Shown piece by piece: positions 6,787 to 16,719 of a stretch of 64,000 nt of DNA (the stretch's first letter is position 1; every line of letters starts with the position of its first letter). The notes beneath the pieces are model-generated. The model ran no database searches. It had not been told where the DNA came from and was given only the letters and a program-made list of their open reading frames with translations. Both the position numbers and the translations under genes were made by a program. The DNA comes from an uncultured Agathobacter sp. (GTDB lineage Bacteria > Bacillota > Clostridia > Lachnospirales > Lachnospiraceae), in NCBI GenBank assembly GCA_934307695.1, contig CAKRCS010000005.1:1-64000 (forward strand), written 5' to 3'.

Positions 6787-8822
6787 GACGTGACTACTTA
6801 AAAAGGAGAATAAAGAGGTTCGGCGGAGTGCTGCTTTGCACTATGCTTGCCGGGGGATGCGGGACTGCAGCGGTGGAAGTCCCAACGCTCATAGAACCGG
6901 TTTCGCCCGGAATTGAGACCGCACAGGTCACTAGGCAGGATGTATATGAGGTGGCATACTATGAATCCGCTGTAATTCCGGAGATGACAGAGCTTTCTTT
7001 CCCGGAAAGCGGTGTTATCGACGAGCTGGATGCCTACATCGGGTTGGAAGTAAAAGCGGATGATGTCCTTGGAACCTTGGAGGGAACTTCAGCGGCTTAC
7101 GAGGCACTGTGCGAGCAGCAGGAACAGAAGGAAGCAGACAATTCCTACAACAATGAATTGGCGCAGTTAAAAATCGAACATGCACGGCTGGAAAATGAGC
7201 TGTATGGTACGGATAATGATATTGACAGGCAGCTACTGGTGCAGAGACAGCAGGAAGAATTGCAGCAGCTGGAGAGCGATTATACAGAGCGTGAAATCCG
7301 CCGGCTGCAGGAGCATCTGTCGGACGGTTATCTGTGCGCACCGGAGGATGGCGTGATCGCAGCGATGGCAGATCTTCGCAGCGGCAGCTATGTGACGGAG
7401 GATACGGTTGTCCTTGCGCTTGCCAATCCAAGATCACAATATGTCATGTGCGACTACATTTCCACGCAGACGATCGCAGCCTGTGACCGCATGTATGCGC
7501 TGATCGGGGATAAGGAATATGAACTGGAATATATCCCGATTGATGACACGGAGCTTAGCGCGATCCGGATGAATGAGGAGGATGCGTACTCGACGTTTTG
7601 CGTGATCGATGGGGAAGAGACGCTTGTCGGAAAATACGCTGTGATCTGCCTGATATATAACAAGGTTGAGGATGTGCTCGCAGTCCCGAACACGGCACTG
7701 TTTTCGGACGAGGACGGAGAATATGTTTACCGTATGGACGGGGAAAACCGTTCCCGCGTGAATGTCACGACCGGAGTAAAAGGCGCACAGTATGCGCAGA
7801 TCAAGGAAGGCTTGTCGGAGGGGGATTGCGTCTATGTGCAGGAACGCGCGATTTCAAGCAATTACAATACGGTAACACTTGACTATCAGACTTTTTCGGT
7901 GAGCGCATCGGTCGGTGTGGACGTGTATTATCCGGTGCAGACTCCGGCTTACTATACCTGTGAGTATGGTGCGGCGGTATATGGTGAATGGCTGATCGTA
8001 AAAGGGGATGAAGTGACCGAGGGGCAGCCGATCATGGAGATCACGATCCCGGTGGACGAGATCTCACAGAAGGAGCTGGAACTGAGGGAGGAGCGCTTAA
8101 AACGCGAGCAAAAAGAGACAGAGGAAAATGCAAGGTCCTCGGAAAAAGCGAAGAAAGCGACGATCGCTGCAGCTGCCGGCACCGAGAAGGAGCTTCTGGA
8201 GAACGAACTGAAGCAGCTTGAACTGGAGAATGAACGTGCAATTTCTGCCGCAAAGGAAAATCTCGCTGCAGTATCCGGGCAGTTGGAGCTTGCGGAGACG
8301 GCAAAGGAGCAGACACAGATCCTTGCGCCTTGTGACGGGACGATCATGTATCTGGAATCCTACCGCAAGGACGACAGGATCAATCCGCAGACAGCAGTTG
8401 CATGGATCTACAACACGGATGAGGCGTTGTATGATTTTGCGGACAAGGCGGGCGTGACACGGTACGGTCAGAAGGTCACGATCTCCGATATGATGAAGAA
8501 CAGCTACGATGCGGTCATCGTGTCCGGTAGTATACCCGGTATGGATGAAAGCCTCTTGCGGCAGGATGCGGTGCTGACCTGTCTGGATGAGGTCGAGGCA
8601 GCGAAGCGGTACGGGCTGGAGGTCAGCTACGAGGTGGTCGATCTGGATCATGTGCTAGTGGTTCCGGCGGAGGCTTTATATACGGATCAGTATGGCTCGT
8701 ATGTCGTTGAAGTGGTGGATGGCGGAACAAGAAGAAGGTATTTTACGGCGGGAAAGACGGTAAATGGTTCCTGCCTGGCAATTGATGGATTGGAAGCAGG
8801 CATGACGCTTGCAACGGAGTAG
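6783..8822 (+). CDS. Double adaptor lipoprotein (two HlyD/MacA-like modules in one chain)
   Basis: At 679 residues this is nearly twice the size of the preceding adaptor. A short signal ending CTMLAGGC marks a lipoprotein. Residues about 40-365 form one adaptor: SGVIDELDAYIGLEVKADD, a Gln/Glu-rich coiled coil, APEDGVIAAMADLRSGSY, and a barrel ending LSEGDCVYV. Residues about 375-679 repeat the plan: VKGDEVTEGQPIMEI, a longer coiled coil rich in Glu/Lys/Ala (about 420-515), APCDGTIMYLESY, and a barrel ending LEAGMTLATE. I read it as a fusion of two adaptor modules. The gene overlaps both its neighbours closely and is followed within a few bases by the permease gene. Confidence 0.78.
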   Translation: MRRDYLKRRIKRFGGVLLCTMLAGGCGTAAVEVPTLIEPVSPGIETAQVTRQDVYEVAYYESAVIPEMTELSFPESGVIDELDAYIGLEVKADDVLGTLEGTSAAYEALCEQQEQKEADNSYNNELAQLKIEHARLENELYGTDNDIDRQLLVQRQQEELQQLESDYTEREIRRLQEHLSDGYLCAPEDGVIAAMADLRSGSYVTEDTVVLALANPRSQYVMCDYISTQTIAACDRMYALIGDKEYELEYIPIDDTELSAIRMNEEDAYSTFCVIDGEETLVGKYAVICLIYNKVEDVLAVPNTALFSDEDGEYVYRMDGENRSRVNVTTGVKGAQYAQIKEGLSEGDCVYVQERAISSNYNTVTLDYQTFSVSASVGVDVYYPVQTPAYYTCEYGAAVYGEWLIVKGDEVTEGQPIMEITIPVDEISQKELELREERLKREQKETEENARSSEKAKKATIAAAAGTEKELLENELKQLELENERAISAAKENLAAVSGQLELAETAKEQTQILAPCDGTIMYLESYRKDDRINPQTAVAWIYNTDEALYDFADKAGVTRYGQKVTISDMMKNSYDAVIVSGSIPGMDESLLRQDAVLTCLDEVEAAKRYGLEVSYEVVDLDHVLVVPAEALYTDQYGSYVVEVVDGGTRRRYFTAGKTVNGSCLAIDGLEAGMTLATE

Positions 8823-8826
8823 GAAC

Positions 8827-11637
8827 ATGTTTCAGTTGATGGTGCAGAAATTATTACATAAAAAGTGGATGATGCTCAGCCTTTTGGTCGGAATTGTCCT
8901 GCTCGTAGCGGTGGCGACCAGTCATGTCATGTATCAGGATGCATCGCTTTCGTGGATGCTGCAGGAAGCATTTGACGCATACGTTGCAGTGCACAACGAA
9001 GATCCGGGGCTTCTTACTATAAATGGGCGCATCGCAAAGGATTCCACCGATGATACAGACTACCTTCGGGCAGAGGCACTTTCACAGACAATCTGTGAGG
9101 ATCTGGGGCTTGCGCAGAAGAATAAGATCTGTTTCAAGAGTCTGGAAAAAACGACCGTGATCTCGCAGATCTCGAAGGCAAACAAAGATCCGGAAAGCAA
9201 GATTTCGATCGCGTCCATGTCAGAGCTTGCGGATCATGTGAAGCTGATCAGCGGAAGAATGTACAGTGACGAACAATCCAAGGACGGCTGCGTGGAGGCA
9301 GTTGTGACCTTAAAGGCTGCCATTGAGCGGGATTATCTTGTGGATGAGATCGTCGATTTTAAGTATCTGAAGGATCCAAAGGAGAATCCGTTAAAGGTAA
9401 AGATCGTCGGTATCGTAACATGGGCGGACAGCACGGATGATTACTGGATCTTTTCGCCAGATGAGTATCAGGAGCAGGTGTTTGTCTCCGACCGGATGTA
9501 CGACTGGGTGTGCGGGGACAATGTAAAGAAATACGGGCAGAGTACCAAGTGGTATCTGACCTTTGACGATTCCCAGATCGATTACCGAGATACGACGGCA
9601 CTGACGCAAAAGACCTATTCCATGCTCAACGCTTACAGCGGTGGCAATGCCACGGTGGAGCGACCGGCATATCTGAAAATACTGGAGAACTTTGCAAAGA
9701 GCAGACAAAAAATCGTCACGACGCTTACCATTTTGCAGGTTCCGATGCTGGCACTTTTGTGCGCGTTTTTGTTTATGATATCCAGACAGATGTATGTGGC
9801 GGAGCAGGCGGAGATCGCGCTGTTAAGGAGTCGTGGTGCATCCAGACAGCAGGTATTTTGCCTGTATCTGCTTCAGGCGGTCGTGCTTGGTGTGGCAGGT
9901 CTGGTGCTTGGGCTTCCGCTTGGCAGCCTGTTTTGCAGGGCAATCGGTTCTGCCGGCGCATTTATGGAATTTACGCAGCGGAGGGCGCTTCCGGTGCGAA
10001 TCACAGGAGAGACGGCACTATATGCAGGCATCGCAGTTGCGGCTGCCATTGTCATGATGGTGCTTCCGGTGCTTACAGGCAAGAATGCCTCTATCGTGGA
10101 ACAGAAGCGAAAGAAAGCAAGAAGCAACCGTCCTATGTGGCAAAAGTTATGTCTGGATTTAATTATACTTGCAATTTCGCTGTACGGGTATTACAGCTTT
10201 TCAAGACAGAAGGAGACACTTCAGGCGGCTGTGGTTGCAGGGGAGTCCCTGGATCCGCTTTTATATCTGTCCTCCTCCCTGTTTATCTTAGGTGCTTCGC
10301 TTCTGGTGCTGCGTCTCTGGCCGTATCTGGTGAAGCTTGTGTATCTGCTCCGGAAGAATCGGTGGAGGCCTGCCGCGTATGCTGCTTTTCTTGAATTGCA
10401 GCGAACCGGGACCAGACTATATTTTATACAGACGTTTCTGATGCTGACGGTTGCGATGGGGTGCTTTAGCACCTGTGTGGCAAGGACGATCGAGACGAAC
10501 GCGGATACCAACGAAGCCTACCATGTCGGGGCAGATATTGTGATCCGGGAAAAATGGAAGGACAATTCCTCCCAGCGGAGATTTGATGAGACGATCCCGC
10601 TTGTATATACGGAGGCAGATTACGGGAAGTACGATCTGATGGAGGGGATCGCTTCACGGACACAGGTTTATGTGGATCGCAGCGCAGAGCTTTCCGGCAA
10701 TCATTCCAAGGAATCTCTTACCTTGTACGGAATCCACACAAAGACCTTTGGAGAGACGACCACACTCCCGGAGGGCTGTATGGATCAGCATTATTATACA
10801 TATCTGAATGAGATGGCGGTAAATGCGGATTATATTCTCTGCAGCTCAACCTTCCGAGATGTTCTTGGCTACAAGGTGGGGGATAAGCTTACCTACAAAT
10901 CGGGGGATAATTCCGCGGTTGTCGGCGTTATCGCAGATTTTGTGGATTATTTTCCGGGATTTACGCCGCAGCGTGTTGCGCTTAATCCGGATGGCTCCTC
11001 CTACATACAATACAATTATCTGATCGTAGCCAACCTCTCCACGCTGCAACAGGCTTGGGGAACAATCCCGTATGAAATCTGGTTCAAGCTTGCGGATGGC
11101 GCTAGTACAGAGGGCTTTTACCGGTTTGCAGAGGACTATAATCTCCGGCTGACGAAGTGCGTTGATCTGGCGGAAAATCTGGATGAGATACGGCAGGATA
11201 CGGTATTTCAGGGAACCAACGGCATTTTGACCATGAGCTTTATCATCGTGCTGCTCCTCTGTGGTATCGGCTATCTGATCTATTGGATCTTGTCGGTGAA
11301 ATCGCGGGAGCTGCTTTTCGGTGTTCTGCGTGCGATGGGACTTGGAAAGGGAAGCGTCGCCTGGATGCTTTGCATCGAGCAGTTTTTTGCAAGTATTCTG
11401 CCGGTGCTGTTCGGAGCGGGTATCGGAATGCTGGCGTCAAAACTGTTTGTGCCGCTGATCCAGATTGCGTATTCGGCATCGGATCAGGTTCTGCCGATGG
11501 AGCTGGTGCTGAACCGCTCGGATATGGCAGAATTGTTTGTAATGATCGGTATTTTGCTGCTGGTGTGCTTTGCACTTTTGGCGCGCCAGGTGTTGAAAGC
11601 GGGAATCGCACAGGCACTTAAGCTGGGAGAGGATTAG
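8827..11637 (+). CDS. FtsX/MacB-type ABC transporter permease
   Basis: The 936-residue integral membrane protein has a first membrane segment at residues about 10-35, a large outside domain (about 40-290), three membrane segments with the FtsX signature (LLCAFLFMISRQMYVAEQAEIALLRSRGAS, about 310-350, given in part), further membrane segments, a second outside domain (about 570-790) and a final FtsX bundle (about 810-930) containing FGVLRAMGLGKGSVAWML. This duplicated FtsX plan is that of MacB/LolE-like mechanotransmitting exporters. The start at ATG 8827 is set by GGAGTAGGAAC upstream. Its ATPases are encoded just downstream and its adaptors just upstream. Confidence 0.86.
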   Translation: MFQLMVQKLLHKKWMMLSLLVGIVLLVAVATSHVMYQDASLSWMLQEAFDAYVAVHNEDPGLLTINGRIAKDSTDDTDYLRAEALSQTICEDLGLAQKNKICFKSLEKTTVISQISKANKDPESKISIASMSELADHVKLISGRMYSDEQSKDGCVEAVVTLKAAIERDYLVDEIVDFKYLKDPKENPLKVKIVGIVTWADSTDDYWIFSPDEYQEQVFVSDRMYDWVCGDNVKKYGQSTKWYLTFDDSQIDYRDTTALTQKTYSMLNAYSGGNATVERPAYLKILENFAKSRQKIVTTLTILQVPMLALLCAFLFMISRQMYVAEQAEIALLRSRGASRQQVFCLYLLQAVVLGVAGLVLGLPLGSLFCRAIGSAGAFMEFTQRRALPVRITGETALYAGIAVAAAIVMMVLPVLTGKNASIVEQKRKKARSNRPMWQKLCLDLIILAISLYGYYSFSRQKETLQAAVVAGESLDPLLYLSSSLFILGASLLVLRLWPYLVKLVYLLRKNRWRPAAYAAFLELQRTGTRLYFIQTFLMLTVAMGCFSTCVARTIETNADTNEAYHVGADIVIREKWKDNSSQRRFDETIPLVYTEADYGKYDLMEGIASRTQVYVDRSAELSGNHSKESLTLYGIHTKTFGETTTLPEGCMDQHYYTYLNEMAVNADYILCSSTFRDVLGYKVGDKLTYKSGDNSAVVGVIADFVDYFPGFTPQRVALNPDGSSYIQYNYLIVANLSTLQQAWGTIPYEIWFKLADGASTEGFYRFAEDYNLRLTKCVDLAENLDEIRQDTVFQGTNGILTMSFIIVLLLCGIGYLIYWILSVKSRELLFGVLRAMGLGKGSVAWMLCIEQFFASILPVLFGAGIGMLASKLFVPLIQIAYSASDQVLPMELVLNRSDMAELFVMIGILLLVCFALLARQVLKAGIAQALKLGED

Positions 11638-11640
11638 ACG

Positions 11641-12321
11641 ATGGAGCATATCATTTGGGCGGAACATGTTTCGCGTGTATTTAAAACAGGAATCGGGGAG
11701 AGCTTTGTTGCCCTGCAGGATGTATCCATAGAGATCCCAAGGGCAAAGCTGTCCATTTTGCGGGGAAAATCCGGATCAGGTAAGACAACACTTATCAACC
11801 TGCTCGGCGCACTCGATAAGCCAAGCGAGGGAAAAATATATCTGGACGGAGCGGAGATCACCGGGCTGTCGGAGCCGAAGCTTGAAGCGCTCCGCAGGGA
11901 AAAAATGGGCTTTGTGTTCCAGTCGGTATCGCTGATCCCGACGATGACGGTGTATGAGAATGTTGAGTTTGCGCTACGGCTCGGAAATTATCAGAAGGAT
12001 CACAAAAAGCGTGTGGAGGAGGTCCTGGCGCTGGTCGGGCTTTCTCAGAGGATCAGGCATCTTCCGGCGGAGCTTTCCGGAGGGGAACAGCAGCGCGTGG
12101 CAATCGCAAGAGCGATCGCCCACAGACCGGCAGTTGTATTTGCGGACGAGCCTACTGCTGAGCTGGACAGTGCTACCGCTGCAAAGGTTGTCGGACTATT
12201 CCGGCATCTTGTGGAGGAGGAAGGTCTGACGATCCTGATGACCACGCATGATATGTCGCTTCTTGGGGCAGGAGACCGCACATTTACCCTGGAGTCCGGG
12301 AGATTGGAGGACACAGTATGA
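11641..12321 (+). CDS. ABC transporter ATPase (MacB/LolD-type)
   Basis: The 226-residue ATPase has Walker A (GKSGSGKTT, about residue 41), Q-loop FVFQSVSLIP, signature LSGGEQQRVAIARA, Walker B VVFADEPTAELD and the switch His in MTTHD. It belongs to the MacB/LolD/FtsE group that pairs with FtsX-like permeases. It starts 3 bases after the permease stop codon and overlaps the second ATPase gene by 4 bases, so the two are probably translated together. Two different ATPases for one permease suggests a heterodimeric motor. Confidence 0.9.
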   Translation: MEHIIWAEHVSRVFKTGIGESFVALQDVSIEIPRAKLSILRGKSGSGKTTLINLLGALDKPSEGKIYLDGAEITGLSEPKLEALRREKMGFVFQSVSLIPTMTVYENVEFALRLGNYQKDHKKRVEEVLALVGLSQRIRHLPAELSGGEQQRVAIARAIAHRPAVVFADEPTAELDSATAAKVVGLFRHLVEEEGLTILMTTHDMSLLGAGDRTFTLESGRLEDTV

Positions 12322-13226
12322 GAAGCATGGGCGGCGAGAACGCAAAGGAAGGCTATATGATCCTTGCGGATAATCTGGTAAAAATATATAAGACCTCCGA
12401 GCTTGAGGTCATGGCGCTGCAGGGGCTGGATCTGACCGTAAAGGAGGGCGAATTGCTGGCGGTGGTCGGCAATAGTGGAAGCGGAAAGTCTACCTTTCTT
12501 AATATGCTGGGAGGACTGGATCAGCCGAGTGCAGGCAAGCTCTTTGTCGATGGCAGGAACCTGTTTACCATGACGGAAAAAGAGCTTGTGGAATATAAAC
12601 GGGATACGGTTGGCTTTGTATGGCAGAATAATGCAAGAAATCTTCTTCCGTATATGAGTGCGCTTGAAAATGTGATGACACCGATGCGTTTTACCTCGGA
12701 GAAAAAGCGGAAGGAGCGTGCGTTGGAGCTTCTTGAGCTGGTCGGAATGAGCGCGAAGAAGAACAGCCGGTTGAGCCAGCTCTCCGGAGGGGAGCAGCAG
12801 CGTATCGCGATCGCAATCGCATTGGCGAATCATCCGAGGCTGCTGCTGGCGGATGAACCGACAGGCTCGGTGGATCGTCAGACCGCAGACTATATCATTG
12901 ATGTGTTCAACCGGTTAAACCGGGAATGGGGACAGACGATCCTGATCGTTACGCATGATGTGGAGCTGGCAAAGCGTGTGCCGCGTGTCGTTGCGATCCG
13001 TGATGGCAAGATCAGTACCGAGCGCACCGCGAAGGTGATACCGGATGCGTCAGGCTTTGAGCCGGGAAGCACGAAGGAACTGGAACAGGAAGAGTTTGCT
13101 ATCCTAGACCGGCACGGAAGAGTGCAGCTTCCGGAGCATCTGCTTCGGGAGGCACACATTGAGGATCGCAAGGTAAAAATGGAGGTAAAGGATGGTAAGA
13201 TCGTCATTACTTCACATGAAGAATAG
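12318..13226 (+). CDS. ABC transporter ATPase with C-terminal AbrB-like swapped-hairpin domain
   Basis: Residues about 14-235 are a complete MacB/LolD-type ATPase: Walker A GNSGSGKST, signature LSGGEQQRIAIAIA, Walker B LLLADEPTGSVD, switch VTHD. After a linker, residues about 259-299 read FAILDRHGRVQLPEHLLREA, then VKMEVKDGKIVI, which matches the SpoVT/AbrB/MazE swapped-hairpin pattern (D-x-x-G-R-h-x-h-P). The protein has 302 residues against about 225 for its partner. GGAGG seven bases before ATG 12318 supports that start; ATG 12357 is an alternative. The tail could be a dimerisation element or a DNA-binding domain that ties export to gene control. Its role is not established. Confidence 0.85.
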   Translation: MRSMGGENAKEGYMILADNLVKIYKTSELEVMALQGLDLTVKEGELLAVVGNSGSGKSTFLNMLGGLDQPSAGKLFVDGRNLFTMTEKELVEYKRDTVGFVWQNNARNLLPYMSALENVMTPMRFTSEKKRKERALELLELVGMSAKKNSRLSQLSGGEQQRIAIAIALANHPRLLLADEPTGSVDRQTADYIIDVFNRLNREWGQTILIVTHDVELAKRVPRVVAIRDGKISTERTAKVIPDASGFEPGSTKELEQEEFAILDRHGRVQLPEHLLREAHIEDRKVKMEVKDGKIVITSHEE

Positions 13227-13318
13227 AAGCGGAAGCTGACAGGGAGCCGCTTCAAAAAAGAGAATAGACAAAAGAATAAGCATAGAACAAATCAGAAACA
13301 GGCAGGTAGGAAATAAGC

Positions 13319-16300
13319 ATGGCACTTCAGTTTGTACTGGGAAGCTCAGGAAGCGGAAAAACAAAATATATGTTTGAACAGATCGTCCGGGAGGCGGGGA
13401 AGCACCCGGCCAAGAACTATCTGGTGATCGTGCCGGAGCAGTTTACCCTTGCCACACAACAGACACTTGTGGATCTGGCACCCAACCACGCGATCATGAA
13501 TATCGATGTGCTCAGCTTCAAACGGCTGGCATACCGCGTGTTTGACGATATGGGAATCCGGGATCTCAATGTGCTGGAAGAGACGGGAAAGAACCTGATC
13601 CTGCGAAAAGTCGCGCAGGAGAAGGAACAGGAGCTGACGGTGCTTCGACCGAATATGAGCCGCATGGGATATATTGAGGAGCTGAAATCCTTCATCTCGG
13701 AGCTGGCACAGTACAATATCGGCTGGCAGCAGTTGGACAAGTTCGCTTCCGGAGAAAATCTTCCGCCTGCATTTGCACAAAAGTTAAAAGACGTTGTAAC
13801 AATGTACCGTGGTTTTGAAGCCTATATGGAGGGGACGTATATCACAGCGGAGGAGATCCTCAATCTGCTGATCTCGGTTGCAGACAAGTCAAGCCTGCTT
13901 CGGGACAGTGTATTGGTGTTCGATGAGTTTACCGGATTTACGCCGATCCAGAACCGGCTATTCTATAAGCTGCTTCCGATCGTCGACCGCATTCATGTAC
14001 TTTTGACGATCGATGCGTCCGAGGACTTCTATCAGTGTCAGGGAGAGCATGAGCTGTTCTATCTGTCCAAGCGGACGATCCGGACACTTACGGATATGGC
14101 GGCGGAGCTTCAGATCGAATGCTTAGATCCGGTCGTGCTTACGGACGCGGGCAGCAAGCGTTTTGTAAATGCACCGGCGATCGGGTTCCTAGAGCAGAAT
14201 CTTTTCCGTACCTGGTATCGGAAAAGCCACGACGGTGTGACAGACATCCACATTACAAGCCTGAAGGATGCACAGTCAGAGCTGGTCTATGTGGCACGCC
14301 AGATCAACCGGCTGGTGCAAAGCGGTGCATACCGTTACAAGGATTTTGCGGTCGTGACGGGGGCGGTGGAGACTTACGGCAACTATGTGGAGGAGATCTT
14401 TTCAAAGTACGAGATCCCATATTTTCTGGATCAGACGACAGGAGTGCTGTACCATCCGTTTATTGAATTTTTGCGTGCGACACTTGAAATAGTTGAATCT
14501 GGATTTAATTACAATTCAATCATGCGTTTCCTGCGATGCGGCTTCTGCCAGCTGGAGGAAACAGAAATCGACTGTCTGGACAATTATCTGCTTGCAACCG
14601 GGTTACACGGACAGCGTGCATGGAGTAACCGCTGGCTGCGGCAGCCGAAGAATAAACAGCTCTATGATATGGAGCGTCTGGAGGAAATCCGCATATTCCT
14701 GTATGACCGGCTGGCTCCGCTTGCAAGCGCTTTCTCCAAGGATAGCAAAACGGCAAAGGGAGAGATCGAGGCACTATACGGACTCCTGTGCTCACTGGAT
14801 GTTGAGGCACAGCTCTGGAAAAAAGAGCAGGAATATCTGGAGGCAGGCGAACAGGCAAAGGCGAAGGAGTACGGACAGATTTACCGCGTGGTGATGGAGC
14901 TGTTGGATAAATTCTATCTTCTGCTGGGAGAGGAGCTGTTATCGATCACGGAATTTACGGAGATCCTCGAAGCCGGTCTGTCGGCATCGCAGGTGGCGGC
15001 AATTCCACCGGGATATGACAATGTGACGATCGGAGATATTGAACGTACAAGGCTTAATTATACCAAGATTTTATTTTTCGTAGGCGTAAACGATGGAATC
15101 ATTCCGAAAAGTGCCAACAGCGGGGGAATCATTTCCGAGTATGAGCGTCAGATGATGCAGGAGTACCATATAGAGCTGGCTCCGGGCGCACGGGAGAAGG
15201 CATTTATCCAGCGGTTTTATCTGTACCGCAATCTGACCAAGCCTTCGGATGCAATCTATATCAGCTATGCAAAGATTGACAGTGAGGGCAAAAAGGTTCG
15301 CCCGTCGTATCTGATCGACGTGATCAAAAAGCTGTTTCCAAGGCTGGAGCAGGAGGATATTTTGGATATTTACAGCGTTGCCGATTATTCTACGGCACAG
15401 GCGGCGTGGGACTATCTGATCCACGGCAGCCATGATGAAGCGTGGAACGCTCTGGCGAAGTATTTCTTAGAGCAGAATGCTTCCGTGATCCCGACGGAGG
15501 AGCTTTTGCGGGCACCGTACCGCACCTATGAGGCGGAGCCGATCAGCAGGGCTGTGGCGAAGGCGATTTACGGTCAGAGCCTGCAGGGAAGTGTTACGCG
15601 GCTGGAGCAGTTTGCGGCGTGCGCGTATGCACATTTCCTTAAATATGGTTTGCATCTGCAGCCAAGGGAAGAGAGCGGAATGGAGAATGTAGACATCGGA
15701 AATCTGTACCATACCGCACTGGAGAAGTACAGCAGACACCTGGAGGCATCAAGCTACGACTGGTTCAAAGTTCCGGAGGAAAAGCGGGACGAGCTTGCAA
15801 CGCTTGCCTTTGATGAGGCACTTGGCGAGTACACGAACCTTTCTGTCTATGACACCGCGGAGAACCGGCATCTGACTGAGCGGATGGCAGATATTTTCCG
15901 TCAGACCGTATGGGCGCTTACGAAGCAGGTGCGGGCAGGGGAGTTTGTGCCGACCGAGTTTGAGCTTTCGTTTTCACAGATGGACAATCTGGACTCGCTC
16001 AAGGTAGCGCTGGACGATCACCGGTATATGCAGCTGCAGGGACGCATTGACCGCCTTGACCTTGCAAAGCAGGATGGCAAGACATTAGTAAAGATCATTG
16101 ATTATAAATCCGGCTCCACCAGATTTGACCTGATCCGCATTTACCGGGGCTTGTCCTTACAGCTTGTGGTCTACATGAATGCGGCGATGGAGTACACGAA
16201 GAATACACACCCAGACAGCAATGTGCTTCCGGGAGGAATCCTGTATTATCACATTGATGATCCGGTGCTGGAGGAGAAGGACGCGGATCGCGATCCGCAG

Positions 16301-16705
16301 GAGGCATTATTGCTTGCACTACGACCGGACGGGCTTGTCAATTCCGACGAGGAGATCTACCGGGCGATGGATCGGGATTTCGAGAAGAAATCGCTCGTCA
16401 TTCCGGTGGAGATCAAAAAGAGCGGAGAGCTTACGGAGCGTGGCTCACACGTTGCAAGCACCGATGAATTTGAAGTGATCGAGCGCTATGTAAAGCGAGA
16501 GATCGTGGAGGAAGGCAACCGCATCTATGGCGGAGAAATCGCCGTCAACCCATACAGGGACGGACAGGAGAGCAGCTGCACCTATTGTCCGTACCGGGCG
16601 GTATGTGGAATGGATGAACGCATACCTGGATATGGATACCGGAGGCTTGAAGCATTCACCAAAGAGGAAGTGCTAGAGCGCATGAAGCAAGGCGAAAGAT
16701 CGTAG
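13319..16705 (+). CDS. addB: AddB, ATP-dependent helicase/nuclease subunit B
   Basis: This 1128-residue protein starts with a Walker A (LGSSGSGKTKYM). A PD-(D/E)XK nuclease region lies near the C-terminus (IDRLDLAKQ, then VKIIDYKSG). The iron-sulfur cysteines are present: one in QFAACAYAHF (about residue 765) and three in CTYCPYRAVC near residue 1085. It works with AddA in double-strand break end resection, loading RecA after Chi recognition. It is followed 14 bases later by addA, the standard order. The start is fixed by TAGGAAATAAGC upstream of the ATG. Confidence 0.96.
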   Translation: MALQFVLGSSGSGKTKYMFEQIVREAGKHPAKNYLVIVPEQFTLATQQTLVDLAPNHAIMNIDVLSFKRLAYRVFDDMGIRDLNVLEETGKNLILRKVAQEKEQELTVLRPNMSRMGYIEELKSFISELAQYNIGWQQLDKFASGENLPPAFAQKLKDVVTMYRGFEAYMEGTYITAEEILNLLISVADKSSLLRDSVLVFDEFTGFTPIQNRLFYKLLPIVDRIHVLLTIDASEDFYQCQGEHELFYLSKRTIRTLTDMAAELQIECLDPVVLTDAGSKRFVNAPAIGFLEQNLFRTWYRKSHDGVTDIHITSLKDAQSELVYVARQINRLVQSGAYRYKDFAVVTGAVETYGNYVEEIFSKYEIPYFLDQTTGVLYHPFIEFLRATLEIVESGFNYNSIMRFLRCGFCQLEETEIDCLDNYLLATGLHGQRAWSNRWLRQPKNKQLYDMERLEEIRIFLYDRLAPLASAFSKDSKTAKGEIEALYGLLCSLDVEAQLWKKEQEYLEAGEQAKAKEYGQIYRVVMELLDKFYLLLGEELLSITEFTEILEAGLSASQVAAIPPGYDNVTIGDIERTRLNYTKILFFVGVNDGIIPKSANSGGIISEYERQMMQEYHIELAPGAREKAFIQRFYLYRNLTKPSDAIYISYAKIDSEGKKVRPSYLIDVIKKLFPRLEQEDILDIYSVADYSTAQAAWDYLIHGSHDEAWNALAKYFLEQNASVIPTEELLRAPYRTYEAEPISRAVAKAIYGQSLQGSVTRLEQFAACAYAHFLKYGLHLQPREESGMENVDIGNLYHTALEKYSRHLEASSYDWFKVPEEKRDELATLAFDEALGEYTNLSVYDTAENRHLTERMADIFRQTVWALTKQVRAGEFVPTEFELSFSQMDNLDSLKVALDDHRYMQLQGRIDRLDLAKQDGKTLVKIIDYKSGSTRFDLIRIYRGLSLQLVVYMNAAMEYTKNTHPDSNVLPGGILYYHIDDPVLEEKDADRDPQEALLLALRPDGLVNSDEEIYRAMDRDFEKKSLVIPVEIKKSGELTERGSHVASTDEFEVIERYVKREIVEEGNRIYGGEIAVNPYRDGQESSCTYCPYRAVCGMDERIPGYGYRRLEAFTKEEVLERMKQGERS

Positions 16706-16719
16706 GAGGCAACAACAGG

